From: CAVUPF01 sp963777915
GTDB taxonomy: Bacteria > Actinomycetota > Thermoleophilia > Solirubrobacterales > 70-9
NCBI GenBank assembly: GCA_963777915.1
Contig: CAVZSH010000003.1
Coordinates: forward strand, 772,992-836,991
DNA: 64,000 nt
Direction: 5' to 3'
Shown here: positions 41,682 through 50,715 of the stretch, one piece after another
Position numbering within the stretch: position 1 is the stretch's first letter
How the letters are laid out: each line of letters opens with the position of its first letter
The notes under the pieces: generated by a model
Database searches by the model: none
Told to the model about the DNA's origin: nothing
The model's input: only the letters and a program-made list of their open reading frames with translations
Made by a program: the position numbers and the translations under genes

Positions 41682-42923
41682 GTGCTTCAGGAAGTCGCCC
41701 TCGGCCGTAAGTCGCTGGCCGACTACACCCACATCGCAGGCAAGGAGCTGATCGAGCGGATCCGCGCGCTGGCCGAGCAGCTCGAGGGCCGGCGGGTCCT
41801 GCACGTCAGCGCCACCGCCTTTGGCGGTGGCGTCTCGGAGATCCTCTACACGATCGTCCCGCTGATGCGCGATGTCGGCCTCGACGCCCACTGGCATGTG
41901 ATCTTCGGCAAAGAGGAGTTCTTCAATGCGACCAAGCTCCTGCACAACTCCCTCCAAGGCGCCGAGGAGACGCTGAGCGAGGAGCAGTGGGAGCTGTTCG
42001 ACGAGATCAACGCGCTGAACGCCGATGGGCTGCAGGGCGAATGGGACACGATCATCGTCCACGACCCCCAACCGATCGGCCTGCGCCGCGGCGCCCCGGA
42101 GAAGGGCCGCAGCTGGGTCTGGCGCTGCCACATCGACCTCTCCGAGCCCAACCCGGAGCCGATCGCCCGCCTGCTGCCGCTGATCGAGGAGTACGACGCG
42201 ACCGTCTGGCACATGCCAACCTACGTGCCGGCCGGAGTCGAGGCGGCCCGCGACGGGGTCCGCATCATCCCCCCGGCGATCGATCCGCTCTCGCCGAAGA
42301 ACATGGCCTTCTCCCCCGAGGACGCGGCCTTCGTCTGTCGCCAGTTTGGGATCGACGTCGACCGCCCGCTGATCACCCAGGTCTCCCGCTTCGATCCCTG
42401 GAAGGACCCGATGGGCGTGATCGACGCCTACCGCGACGTGACCGCGCAGATCCCGGAGGTGCAGCTGGCGCTGGTCGGCTCGATGGCGACCGATGACCCC
42501 GAGGGCTGGGACTTCTTCCAAAGGACCTTTGAGTACGCGGGGGGCGATCCCGACATCAAGATCCTCAACAACCTCAACAACGTCGGCGCGATCGAGGTCA
42601 ACGCCTTCCAGTCCCAGTCGGACGTCTGCCTGCAGAAGTCGGTGCGCGAGGGATTCGGGCTGACTGTGACCGAGGCGCTTTGGAAGGGGCGGCCGACCGT
42701 CGCCGGCAACGTCGGCGGCATCCCGCTGCAGATCACCGACGGCGAGAGCGGCTTTTTGGTCGACTCCCCGGCCGAGTGCGCCCAGCGCTGCCTCGAGATC
42801 CTCGCCGACCCCGAACTCGGCAAGCGGCTCGGCCGCGCCGGCAAGGAGCACGCCCGCCGCGAGTTCCTCTCCCCCCGCCTGCTGCGCGACTGGCTCGAGC
42901 TGTTCACCGAACTCGATACATAG
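41682..42923 (+). CDS. GT4 glycosyltransferase, trehalose synthase (TreT)-like
   Basis: 413 residues, GT-B fold. N-terminal HVSATAFGGGVSEILYTIVPLM, central VWRCHIDLSEPNPEP and HMPTYVP, C-terminal QVSRFDPWKDPMGVIDAY and EGFGLTVTEALWKGRPTVAG with the nucleotide-sugar binding Glu. These match TreT, which joins NDP-glucose and glucose to trehalose. The next gene is OtsA, so both deal with trehalose-type glucosyl transfer. Start GTG 41682 with TAGAAC 7 bases upstream. Confidence 0.8.
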   Translation: MLQEVALGRKSLADYTHIAGKELIERIRALAEQLEGRRVLHVSATAFGGGVSEILYTIVPLMRDVGLDAHWHVIFGKEEFFNATKLLHNSLQGAEETLSEEQWELFDEINALNADGLQGEWDTIIVHDPQPIGLRRGAPEKGRSWVWRCHIDLSEPNPEPIARLLPLIEEYDATVWHMPTYVPAGVEAARDGVRIIPPAIDPLSPKNMAFSPEDAAFVCRQFGIDVDRPLITQVSRFDPWKDPMGVIDAYRDVTAQIPEVQLALVGSMATDDPEGWDFFQRTFEYAGGDPDIKILNNLNNVGAIEVNAFQSQSDVCLQKSVREGFGLTVTEALWKGRPTVAGNVGGIPLQITDGESGFLVDSPAECAQRCLEILADPELGKRLGRAGKEHARREFLSPRLLRDWLELFTELDT

Positions 42924-42952
42924 AGGCCAAGCGCTCGGGGTAGGGTTGGGCC

Positions 42953-44419
42953 ATGCCCGACGGTTCGGATCCGCTGATCATCGTCTCCAACCGCGGGCCG
43001 GCGCAGTTCGAGCGAAACGAGGCCGGGGAGCGCACCGTGCAGCGGGGCGGCGGCGGCCTGGTCACGGCGCTCTCGGGGCTCGTCTCCCACCGCGACGCGC
43101 TTTGGATCGCTTCGGCGATGTCCGAGGAGGACGTCGCCGTCTCGGCGGAGCGCGGCGGGCCAGTCGAGCTCTCGATCGACGGGATTGCCTACCGGGTCCT
43201 GCTGGTCGACAGCGACCCGGCGGCCTTCGACCGCTTTTACAACGTGATCGCCAACCCGATCCTCTGGTTCATCCAGCACTACCTCTGGGACCTCTCCAAC
43301 GCCCCCGACATCCGTCAGGAGGAGCTCGACGCCTGGGACTACGGCTACCAGGCGGTCAACCGCGACATCGCGCTTGCGGTGCTGGGGCAGATCGAGGGGC
43401 GCGAGCGGCCCCTGGTGATGCTCCACGACTACCACCTCTACACCGCCCCCGCGATGATCCGCGCCGAGCGCCCCGACGCCTTCCTGCACCACTTCGTCCA
43501 CATCCCCTGGTCCCAGCCCGACAGCTGGCGGATCCTGCCGGGGCGGATCCGCGAGGCGCTCTTCGGCAGCATGCTCGCCAACGACATCATCGGCTTCCAC
43601 ACCCATGCCTACTGCATCAACTTCCTGCGCTGCTGCGATGAGCTGCTGGAGGCCGAGGTCGACTATGAGGGTGGGCGAGTGCGCCACGGCGGCGGCGAGA
43701 CCCTGGCCCGCGCCTACCCGCTCTCGATCGACGCCGAGCGCCTGGCCCGTGCCGCGGAGACCCCAGAGGTGGCCGCCGCCGAGCGCGAGGTGCTGGAGCG
43801 ACGCCGCAAGTATCTGATCATCCGCGTCGACCGGGCCGACCTCTCCAAGAACGTGCTACGCGGCTTCACCGCCTTTGACACCTTCCTCACCCAGCACCCA
43901 GAGTTCCGCGAAGAGGTCACCTTCATCGCCCACCTGCAGCCCTCGCGCCAGGACGTGCCGGAGTACGCGGAGTACCGGGAGCGGATCGAGGCGCTGGTCG
44001 CGGTCGTCAACCACCGCCATGGCACCACCGACTGGATGCCGATCGACCTGAAGATCTATGAGAACTTCTACGACGCGGTCGCCCGCTACAAGCACTTCGA
44101 CCTGCTGATGGTCAACTCGCTGTTCGACGGGATGAACCTGGTCGCCAAGGAGGCGCCGGCGGTCAACACCCGCAACGGGGTGCTGATGCTCTCCGAGAAC
44201 ACGGGCTCACACGAGGAGCTCGCGGACTGCGCGCTCTCGGTCAACCCGTTCGACATCCAAGAGCAGGCGGACGCGATCTTCCGGGCGCTGACGATGGACC
44301 CCGAGGAGAAGCGGCTGAGGGCGCAGAGGCTGAAGGAGATCATCTACTCCCGCAATCCTGGGGACTGGGTCGATGAGCAGCTGGCCGACATCGCAGAGCT
44401 GCGCGAGGCCGTGGCATAA
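42953..44419 (+). CDS. otsA: Trehalose-6-phosphate synthase (GT20)
   Basis: 488 residues. GT20 landmarks: SNRGPAQFER and RGGGGLVTAL at the N-terminus, VMLHDYHLYTAPAMIR, HHFVHIPWSQPDSWRILP, IIGFHTHAYCINF, RVDRADLSKNVLRGF, and LMVNSLFDGMNLVAKEAP with SENTGSHEEL. Transfers glucose from a nucleotide donor to glucose-6-phosphate. No phosphatase (OtsB) gene follows. ATG 42953 has TAGGGT 6 bases upstream (leaderless), so it can be transcribed apart from the gene before it. Confidence 0.9.
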   Translation: MPDGSDPLIIVSNRGPAQFERNEAGERTVQRGGGGLVTALSGLVSHRDALWIASAMSEEDVAVSAERGGPVELSIDGIAYRVLLVDSDPAAFDRFYNVIANPILWFIQHYLWDLSNAPDIRQEELDAWDYGYQAVNRDIALAVLGQIEGRERPLVMLHDYHLYTAPAMIRAERPDAFLHHFVHIPWSQPDSWRILPGRIREALFGSMLANDIIGFHTHAYCINFLRCCDELLEAEVDYEGGRVRHGGGETLARAYPLSIDAERLARAAETPEVAAAEREVLERRRKYLIIRVDRADLSKNVLRGFTAFDTFLTQHPEFREEVTFIAHLQPSRQDVPEYAEYRERIEALVAVVNHRHGTTDWMPIDLKIYENFYDAVARYKHFDLLMVNSLFDGMNLVAKEAPAVNTRNGVLMLSENTGSHEELADCALSVNPFDIQEQADAIFRALTMDPEEKRLRAQRLKEIIYSRNPGDWVDEQLADIAELREAVA

Positions 44420-44614
44420 GAGGATCGGAGGCAGGGGCCAAGCCGGGCACCGAATGCCGTCTGCCGCGCCGCCGCCTCAAGGCCTCTCCAAGCGCAGCCC
44501 CCGCCCCGCTCAGCCCACCCTCTGCGCCGTGGCCGGCGAGGGGTGATGCAGCCGCACGGCGAGGAACCGGGCGGCGGGCGACCCTGCAGCACAGCGCTAT
44601 AGTCCCTCGCCGTT

Positions 44615-44998
44615 TTGACCGCCCCACGCGAATACGAGCTGGTCTTGATGCTTGACCCCAACCTCGGGGAGCCCGAGCGGGAGGGGCTTACCCAGGAGAC
44701 ACGAGGGCAGATCGAGTCCGGCGGCACGCTCAAGCACGAGAACAACTGGGGCCTTCGCAAGATGGCCTATGAGATCGACTCTCGCAACGAGGCTGACTAC
44801 CGCTGGCTTCGCTTCGAGGCCCCCACCGAGTTGCTCGGCCAGCTCGACCACAACCTGAAGATCGCCGACGGCGTCCTGCGCTTCCGCATCTTCAAAGTCG
44901 ACCCCAGCGCCCCGGTGATCGTCCCGCCGGCGGTCGGGGCCTCCGCCCCACCGCGTGAGCGCGCCGCGCACGCAGAGCGCGACGACCCGGAGACCTAG
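44615..44998 (+). CDS. rpsF: 30S ribosomal protein S6
   Basis: 127 residues. S6 pattern YELVLMLDPNLGEPER, KHENNWGLRKMAYEID and GVLRFRIFKVD; binds S18 and helix 23 of 16S rRNA. Start TTG 44615, with TATAGT at 44598-44603 giving an mRNA with at most a few leader bases. The C-terminal 25 residues are an acidic/basic tail beyond the S6 fold. First gene of rpsF-ssb-rpsR-rplI. Confidence 0.93.
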   Translation: MTAPREYELVLMLDPNLGEPEREGLTQETRGQIESGGTLKHENNWGLRKMAYEIDSRNEADYRWLRFEAPTELLGQLDHNLKIADGVLRFRIFKVDPSAPVIVPPAVGASAPPRERAAHAERDDPET

Positions 44999-45098
44999 CG
45001 CCGCTCTTTGCGAGGAATCCTCCTCGCCGAGGGGAGAAGTCGCGCCGCTCCCGCTCTTAGACTGGTGTTCAGGCAAGCGACTTCAAGGAGTGAGAGCT

Positions 45099-45572
45099 GT
45101 GGCAGCTTCGAACGTGAATGTGGTGGTCGTGACGGGCAATCTGACCCGTGATCCGGAGCTGCGGAGCACCCCCGGCGGAACGTCGGTCTGCAAGCTGCGG
45201 GTTGCGGTCAACAGCCGCCGCAAAGACGGGCAGAGCGGTGAGTGGGTCGATAAGCCCAACTACTTCGACGTGACGGTCTGGGGGGCGCAGGGCGAGAACT
45301 GCGCCAACTACCTCTCCAAGGGCCGCCCGGTTGCAGTCGAGGGGCGCCTGGACTGGCGCGAGTGGGAGGCCCAGGACGGCAGCGGCAAACGCCAGAGCGT
45401 CGAGATCATCGCCAACTCGGTCCAGTTCCTCGGCTCGCGCGACGGCGCTGGCAGCGGCAACGGCAACGGCAACGGCGGCTTCACCCCCGCCAGCGACGTC
45501 GAGGCGGACACCTCGGACTTTGAGGGCGCAGCGGCCGGCGGTGGCGGCGGGGACGATGACATCCCGTTCTAG
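45099..45572 (+). CDS. ssb: Single-stranded DNA-binding protein
   Basis: 157 residues: OB fold (NVVVVTGNLTRDPELRSTPGG, NYFDVTVWGAQGENCANYL, GRLDWREWEAQDGSGKR), a Gly/Asn-rich linker, and the acidic tip DDDIPF that recruits repair and replication proteins. AAGGAG at 45085-45090 supports GTG 45099; GTG 45090 is an in-frame alternative. Lies between rpsF and rpsR as in most bacteria. Confidence 0.93.
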   Translation: MAASNVNVVVVTGNLTRDPELRSTPGGTSVCKLRVAVNSRRKDGQSGEWVDKPNYFDVTVWGAQGENCANYLSKGRPVAVEGRLDWREWEAQDGSGKRQSVEIIANSVQFLGSRDGAGSGNGNGNGGFTPASDVEADTSDFEGAAAGGGGGDDDIPF

Positions 45573-45596
45573 GTAAGCTTTCCGCCGCTTGGTTTC

Positions 45597-45619
45597 GTCG
45601 CCCGGCCGTGCCGGGCGAC
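45597..45619 (+). promoter_or_regulatory. Strong hairpin between ssb and rpsR
   Basis: GTCGCCCGGC (45597-45606) and GCCGGGCGAC (45610-45619) form a perfect 10-base stem with a CGT loop, followed by TTTCAC. It lies 21 bases before the rpsR start. It may be an attenuator or a binding site for ribosomal proteins S6/S18, or it may protect or separate mRNA segments. The T run is too short for a typical terminator. Confidence 0.55.
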
Positions 45620-45639
45620 TTTCACGTGAGGACCGAAAA

Positions 45640-45903
45640 GTGGCAAGGACAAGAGAAACGACATCGACGCCGCGGCGGGGACGGCGGATGCCGGAGCGAA
45701 TGCGGCCACGCAAGTACACGCGGGTCAACGCCGACTCGGTCGACTACAAGGACCTCAACCTGCTGCGCCGCTTCCTCTCCGACAAGGGCAAGACCCGCGG
45801 CCGCCGCGTCACCGGCCTCTCCCGAAAGCACCAGCGCCAGCTCTCGGTGGCCGTGAAGCGCGCCCGCGAGATCGCGCTGCTGCCCTATGTCGGAGAGCGC
45901 TGA
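45640..45903 (+). CDS. rpsR: 30S ribosomal protein S18
   Basis: 87 residues. S18 core VNADSVDYKDLNLLRRFLSDKGKT, then RRVTGLSRKHQRQLSVAVKRAREIALLPYV, with a basic N-terminal arm rich in Arg. No zinc-binding Cys set, so it is the zinc-free form. GAGGACC at 45629-45635 precedes GTG 45640. The TGA shares its last base with the rplI ATG. Confidence 0.94.
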   Translation: MARTRETTSTPRRGRRMPERMRPRKYTRVNADSVDYKDLNLLRRFLSDKGKTRGRRVTGLSRKHQRQLSVAVKRAREIALLPYVGER

Positions 45904-46355
45904 TGGCGCAGGCGATCCTGCTCCAAGACGTCGAGGACCTCGGTCGTCGCGGCGAGGCGGTCGATGTCGCACCCGGCTACCTGCGCAACTACCTCGTCCC
46001 CCGCAAGCTCGCCCAGTCGGCGACCCCGGGGGCCCTGGAGGAGGCCCAGCGCCGCCACGCAGCTGCCGAGAAGGCCGAGCAGGCGCGGGCGCAGCGCGAA
46101 GCCGAGGCCGCCGGTCTGCTCTCCAAGACCGTGCTGACGATCCACCAGCGGGCGGGCGAGGACGGCAAGCTGTTCGGCTCGGTCGGCGCCAAGGAGATCG
46201 CCGATGCGATCCGCGAGGCACGCGACCTGCGTATCGACCGCCGCAAGATCCGCCTCGAGCAGCCGATCCGAGAGATCGGCACCTTCATGGTCGAGATCGA
46301 GCTCGCCGACGGCGCCACTGCCGCAGTCAAGACGATAGTCGCCGAAGAGAAGTAG
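45903..46355 (+). CDS. rplI: 50S ribosomal protein L9
   Basis: 150 residues: N-terminal domain AILLQDVEDLGRRGEAVDVAPGYLRNYLVPRKLA, long connecting helix, and C-terminal domain with KLFGSVGAKEIADAI and IREIGTFMVEIELADG. Binds domain V of 23S rRNA and helps keep reading frame. Last gene of the rpsF operon. Confidence 0.95.
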   Translation: MAQAILLQDVEDLGRRGEAVDVAPGYLRNYLVPRKLAQSATPGALEEAQRRHAAAEKAEQARAQREAEAAGLLSKTVLTIHQRAGEDGKLFGSVGAKEIADAIREARDLRIDRRKIRLEQPIREIGTFMVEIELADGATAAVKTIVAEEK

Positions 46356-46396
46356 CCAGAGCTTGGCCGGGGCGGCGTCGCTAGGCTGCCCTCACC

Positions 46397-47125
46397 TTGA
46401 CATCGTTGCGTCGGCCAACCCGCCTAAAACGCCGCGCCCAAGCTCGGACGCGGCTCGGCTGGGCGCGCTCGGAGAGGGCGACGATGGGGCTCGCAGCCCT
46501 GGCCCTCGGCGGCGCGGGCGTGGTCATCTTCAGTCAGTTCGGGCGCATGCTGCGCCGTCGGGCGAGCCTTCACCGCGACGGAGAGGGGCTGATCGAAACC
46601 GCCCCGGCCGCCGCGCTGGACACGGTCGGGGTTGCGGTTCGCGGCTACGCCGTCACGCCGCGCAGCGAAACCGTCCTCTTCAACCTGCTCGCCGGCTTCC
46701 TCGGCTCCTTTGCCCTGGTGCGGCTCTCCACTTGGGGGATCCGCGACGAGTGGGGGCCCTTCCGAAATCTCAAGGTCGGCGGCCGTCACATCCACCACTT
46801 CGTGCCGGGCATCCTGCTCGCCTTCGCATCCGGCACGGCCGCGCTGCTGAGCGATGACGAGGAGCTCGAAGACCTTCTGGCAGCGGCGATGGGCGCGGGC
46901 ATGGGGCTCACCTTCGACGAGGCGGCACTCCTGCTCGACCTGCGCGACGTCTACTGGACCAGAGAAGGCCTGTTGAGCGTCCAGCTCAGCCTCGGCGCAA
47001 CGGCGATCCTCAGCATCGCGATCCTCACCCAAAGGATGCTCCGCCGCGGCGAGCGCCACCAGGAGGAGGAGGGGCTGATCCCGCCAGCCGCCCGCGGCGT
47101 CCCGAGTCCCACGGCCTCCTCTTAG
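46397..47125 (+). CDS. Integral membrane protein, function unknown
   Basis: 242 residues. Basic N-terminus, membrane helices near 30-48, 92-108, 135-150, 165-180 and 190-208, with a conserved-looking HIHHFVPGI segment and TFDEAALLLDLRDVYWT in loops. The histidines and acids in these loops could bind metal. TAGGCT lies 9 bases before TTG 46397. A downstream ATG (46484) is an alternative start. No family function known to me. Confidence 0.65.
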   Translation: MTSLRRPTRLKRRAQARTRLGWARSERATMGLAALALGGAGVVIFSQFGRMLRRRASLHRDGEGLIETAPAAALDTVGVAVRGYAVTPRSETVLFNLLAGFLGSFALVRLSTWGIRDEWGPFRNLKVGGRHIHHFVPGILLAFASGTAALLSDDEELEDLLAAAMGAGMGLTFDEAALLLDLRDVYWTREGLLSVQLSLGATAILSIAILTQRMLRRGERHQEEEGLIPPAARGVPSPTASS

Positions 47126-47272
47126 CCCAGGCCGATCTCCGCCTGCTCCGGGGGGTGGATTTCTTTCTCCTTATTTGCTGGGACCCCGGTGGTGGCGGGG
47201 TTCGGGCTCTGGTTTGCTTGAGCTGCCGGGCCGGGGGCGAATCCGCCGACCCGCCACCTTAACTAGGAGTAG

Positions 47273-49966
47273 ATGCCGCAGCCGCCCACAACCCACGTCC
47301 CGCCCCAGAACATCGAGGCGGAGGAATCGGTCCTGGGAGCGATGCTGGTCGCCGAGGCGGCACTCAGCAGGGTGATCGACGAGGTCAAGCTGAACGCCGC
47401 CGACTTCTACCTCGACAAGCACGCGGCGATCTTCACTTGCGTCCATGACCTCTACGCGGCCTCGGCGCCGGTCGATGAGCTGACCGTCACCGAGGCGCTG
47501 ACCCAGCGCAACCAGATCGAGGTGGCGGGCGGCAAGCACTACGTCTCCGAGCTTGCCGCAAAGGTGCCGGCCGCCGGCAACGCCAAACACTACGCGGAGA
47601 TCGTCCAGCAGAACTCGCTGTTGCGCCGCCTGCTCGGCGCGGGCCAGCAGATCCAGGGCTGGGTGCACGAACGCGACGGCGAGCCGCGCGAGCTCTCAGA
47701 GCGAGCCGAGAAGCTGCTCTTCGACGTCGCCCACAAAGAGCAGGCGAGCGACTTCCGTTTGCTATCGGAGATCCTCCACGACGAGGTGGACCGCCTCGAG
47801 AAGCTCTCGACCGGCGAGACGGAGATGACCGGTACCCCGTCCGGCTTCAAGGACATCGACGCGATCACCGGCGGCTTTCAACCGGGCAACCTGATCATCA
47901 TCGCGGCGAGACCGGCCATGGGAAAGTGCCTGGCCGCGGCGAGCCTTATCTATGACCCCAGCACCGGAGCGCGCCAGCGTGCCGAGGACGTATTCCGGGC
48001 ATCCGAGCGTGGAGAAGAGGTCTGGGTCGCCGCGCTGGGCCCAGATCTGCAGATGCGGGCCGCGAAGGCTGCGGCCGTCAAGCGCAACGGGCGCAAGCGC
48101 GTCTACCGGCTGACGACCCGCCTCGGACGACGGATCGAGGCTACGTCGAACCACCCCGTCTTGACCGGCACCGGGTGGGAGGAGCTCGGCAAGGTCAAAC
48201 CCGGAACACGGATCGCAGTTCCAAGACAACTGCCTCGCTCGGGTAGCCCAACCGAGCTTCCCGATCCCGAGATCGTCTTGCTCGCCGCTCTGATCGCAGA
48301 CGGGGCTATCACCGAGCGGACGCCGCGCTTCTGCTTTGGCGCTGAATCCGGGGTTCTCGGTGAAGTCGAGCGAGCAATTGAGAGCTGCGGGGCGCAACTA
48401 CGCATCGGTAGAGCCCGCTCGCACGGCATGGCGCAGATCAGCAACGGCCCAGGCTCCGGCCCCAACCCGGTCACGGAAATGCTGCGGCGCCACCGACTGA
48501 TGGGACTGCGCTCGGCGGACAAGTTCGTTCCCGATGCAATCTTCGGGCTGGGCGACGATCAGCTCGCCCGCTTCCTCGGCGTGATGTACGCCTGCGACGG
48601 ACACGTCTACTGCAGCGACCGGCTCGCCCAGATCGGCTACACGACGATCAGCGAGCGACTTGCTCGCGATGTCCAACACCTGCTGCTGCGACTGGGCATC
48701 GTCGCAACGATCCGCATCCTGAAGAGACCGGTCTACGAGGGCACGGAGAAGGTCGCACGCGAGGTCAGGATCACTTCGCAGGACAGCCTTCGCCGGTTCT
48801 GCGAGCTCGTCTCGGTTCCCGGGAAGGAGGAGCAGCAGGCTCGGATTCTGGAGCGCCTTTCGACCGTCCCCCGCTCAACAAATACCGACACACTTCCGGT
48901 CGAGATCTGGGACGAGATCCTTCGGGCGAAGGGCCGGCGCGCCTGGGCCGAGATCAGCGCGAGCAGCGGCCGCCCGCGAACCCACAACTGGCACGTCGGG
49001 GAGCGTTGCCCCTCTCGTGGCCTTCTCGCTGAGCTCGCCGCTGCAGTCGACTCGCCTGCGCTTGAGGAGCTGTGCGACTCCGATATCTGGTGGGACGAGG
49101 TCGTCTCGACCGAGTACGTCGGGATGGAGGAGACCTATGACCTCGATATCCCGGGGCTTCGCAACTTCGTCGCCGACGACGTCATCGTCCACAACAGCGC
49201 CCTTGTAGCGAACATCGCCGAGAACGTAGCGGTGAAACGGGGACTGCCGGTGGCCTTCTTCTCGCTGGAGATGTCCGAGGTCGAGCTGGCGCAGCGCTTC
49301 ATCGCCTGTCGGGCGCGGATCTCCGGCGACAAGTTGCGCAAGGGCCAGGTCGTGCAGAAGGACTGGCCGAAGGTGGTGCGCGCCTGCAATGAGCTGGAGG
49401 CGGCACCGCTCTGGTTCGACGATTCCTCTGACCTCGGAATCCTCGACCTGCGGGCGAAGGCCCGGCGTCTGCACGCCCAAGAGCAGGATCGAGGCGGGCT
49501 GGGTCTGGTGATCGTCGACTACATCCAGCTGATGCGGGCCGATGACCACCGCGCCAACCGGGTCGAGCAGGTCGGTCAGATGAGCCGCGGATTGAAGATC
49601 CTCGCCCGCGAGCTGGAGGTGCCGGTGGTAGCGATCTCCCAGCTCTCGCGGGCGCCCGAGCAGCGCCACCCGCCCAAGCCGATGCTCTCCGACCTGCGTG
49701 AAAGCGGAAACCTCGAGCAAGACAGCGACCTGGTCGCCTTCCTCTTCCGCGAGGACTACTACCGCGATCCCAACGACGAGCCGGACGGCCTCGCCGACCT
49801 GATCATCGCCAAGCACCGCAACGGCCCGATCGGCACCCGCAAGCTGGTCTTCCTCGACCGCTTCCCGAAATTTGCCGACTTCGCGGGACAGGAGCAGCCG
49901 ATCGAGCAGCCCGCCGGCGCAGGGGCGCCGATCGCCGATGCCGCGGCCGCGGGGCCCGACTTCTGA
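47273..49966 (+). CDS. dnaB: Replicative DNA helicase DnaB with intein in the P-loop
   Basis: 897 residues as translated; 474 after removal of the intein (residues 219-641), the normal DnaB length. The N-terminal helical domain begins PPQNIEAEESVLGAMLVAEA. The RecA-like helicase domain has the Walker A GRP-type motif AARPAMGK split before its Ser, then FFSLEMSEVELAQR, Walker B LGLVIVDYIQLM, and SQLSRAPEQR, DLRESGNLEQDSD. Unwinds DNA at the replication fork. Start ATG 47273 has TTAACT 8 bases upstream. A DnaC-like loader follows with TGATG overlap. Confidence 0.94.
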   Translation: MPQPPTTHVPPQNIEAEESVLGAMLVAEAALSRVIDEVKLNAADFYLDKHAAIFTCVHDLYAASAPVDELTVTEALTQRNQIEVAGGKHYVSELAAKVPAAGNAKHYAEIVQQNSLLRRLLGAGQQIQGWVHERDGEPRELSERAEKLLFDVAHKEQASDFRLLSEILHDEVDRLEKLSTGETEMTGTPSGFKDIDAITGGFQPGNLIIIAARPAMGKCLAAASLIYDPSTGARQRAEDVFRASERGEEVWVAALGPDLQMRAAKAAAVKRNGRKRVYRLTTRLGRRIEATSNHPVLTGTGWEELGKVKPGTRIAVPRQLPRSGSPTELPDPEIVLLAALIADGAITERTPRFCFGAESGVLGEVERAIESCGAQLRIGRARSHGMAQISNGPGSGPNPVTEMLRRHRLMGLRSADKFVPDAIFGLGDDQLARFLGVMYACDGHVYCSDRLAQIGYTTISERLARDVQHLLLRLGIVATIRILKRPVYEGTEKVAREVRITSQDSLRRFCELVSVPGKEEQQARILERLSTVPRSTNTDTLPVEIWDEILRAKGRRAWAEISASSGRPRTHNWHVGERCPSRGLLAELAAAVDSPALEELCDSDIWWDEVVSTEYVGMEETYDLDIPGLRNFVADDVIVHNSALVANIAENVAVKRGLPVAFFSLEMSEVELAQRFIACRARISGDKLRKGQVVQKDWPKVVRACNELEAAPLWFDDSSDLGILDLRAKARRLHAQEQDRGGLGLVIVDYIQLMRADDHRANRVEQVGQMSRGLKILARELEVPVVAISQLSRAPEQRHPPKPMLSDLRESGNLEQDSDLVAFLFREDYYRDPNDEPDGLADLIIAKHRNGPIGTRKLVFLDRFPKFADFAGQEQPIEQPAGAGAPIADAAAAGPDF
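47927..49195 (+). mobile_element. Intein with LAGLIDADG homing endonuclease inside dnaB
   Basis: 423 residues between AARPAMGK and SALVANIA. It starts with Cys (CLAAASLIYDPSTG, block A), has block B near ATSNHPVLTGTGWEEL, endonuclease blocks LLAALIADGAIT and FLGVMYACDGHVY (LAGLIDADG-like), block F MEETYDLDIPGLRNFVADD and block G VIVHN, with Ser as +1 residue. All splicing residues (Cys1, block-B His, penultimate His, terminal Asn) are present, so splicing should occur. The insertion interrupts the ATP-binding loop, so unspliced DnaB would be inactive. Confidence 0.93.
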
Positions 49967-50694
49967 TGGCGATCGCCCGAAGCGAGCCGCCCCGCGAGCC
50001 TCGGTCGTGCCCATTGGGGGTCTGCGACGGCTCGGGCTGGATCCTTGGGCCAGAGGATGTGGCGCGGCCGTGCGAGTGCCGCGAGCAGCGCCTGCGGCGG
50101 GGGCGCAGTCGCGGCGTCGCCTCGGTGATTCCGCCCCGCTACCGCGGCGTCTCCTTCGACCGCCCGCCGGTGACGCTGATCGAGCCGATGGTGGTGCGGG
50201 TGGTACGCAGCTGGGTCGAGGATCTGGAGGCAAACCTCAACGCCGGGCATGGCCTCTGGCTGATGGGTGACACAGGCACCGGCAAGACCACGCTGGCGAT
50301 GCTCGTCTCCAAGGCCGCGCTGCAGGAGAGCCGCTCGGTCGCGATCTACTCGCTGCCGAAGCTGTTGGCCCGCATCCGGCGCACCTATGACTCCGAGCCC
50401 GGCGAGGACTCCTACCTTCCCTTCTTCGAGCGCCTCACCTCAGTCGATTTGCTCCACATCGATGACCTTGGCGCCGAGAAGCGCTCGGACTGGGTCCTCG
50501 AGCAGCTCTACGCATTGATCAACGAGCGCTATGAAGCGCAGCGCTCGATGCTGATCACCACCAACCTGGACCAGCAGGAGCTCGAGGAGCAGATCGGGGC
50601 ACGCACGGTGTCCCGTCTGGTTGAGATCTGCGGCGACCCCCTGCCCCTGTTCGGCCCAGACCAGCGCGTCCAGGCGCGAGCGGTCGGCGAGTAG
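49966..50694 (+). CDS. DnaC/DnaI-like AAA+ helicase-loader ATPase
   Basis: 242 residues. N-terminal Cys cluster (CPLGVCDGSGW then CECREQ, four Cys able to bind zinc) resembles the zinc domain of DnaI. AAA+ core with Walker A GDTGTGKTTLA, Walker B LLHIDDLGAEK, sensor 1 LITTNLDQQEL and a box VII-type ARTVSRLVE. The position directly after dnaB with 1-base overlap supports a role in loading DnaB. IstB-type transposition ATPases are the alternative, but no transposase is near. Confidence 0.85.
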   Translation: MAIARSEPPREPRSCPLGVCDGSGWILGPEDVARPCECREQRLRRGRSRGVASVIPPRYRGVSFDRPPVTLIEPMVVRVVRSWVEDLEANLNAGHGLWLMGDTGTGKTTLAMLVSKAALQESRSVAIYSLPKLLARIRRTYDSEPGEDSYLPFFERLTSVDLLHIDDLGAEKRSDWVLEQLYALINERYEAQRSMLITTNLDQQELEEQIGARTVSRLVEICGDPLPLFGPDQRVQARAVGE

Positions 50695-50715
50695 AACAGG
50701 CACAATCCCCCGGTC

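Noticed and set aside
49966..50694. IstB-type transposition helper instead of a helicase loader
   Set aside because: No transposase or inverted repeats nearby; directly coupled to dnaB.
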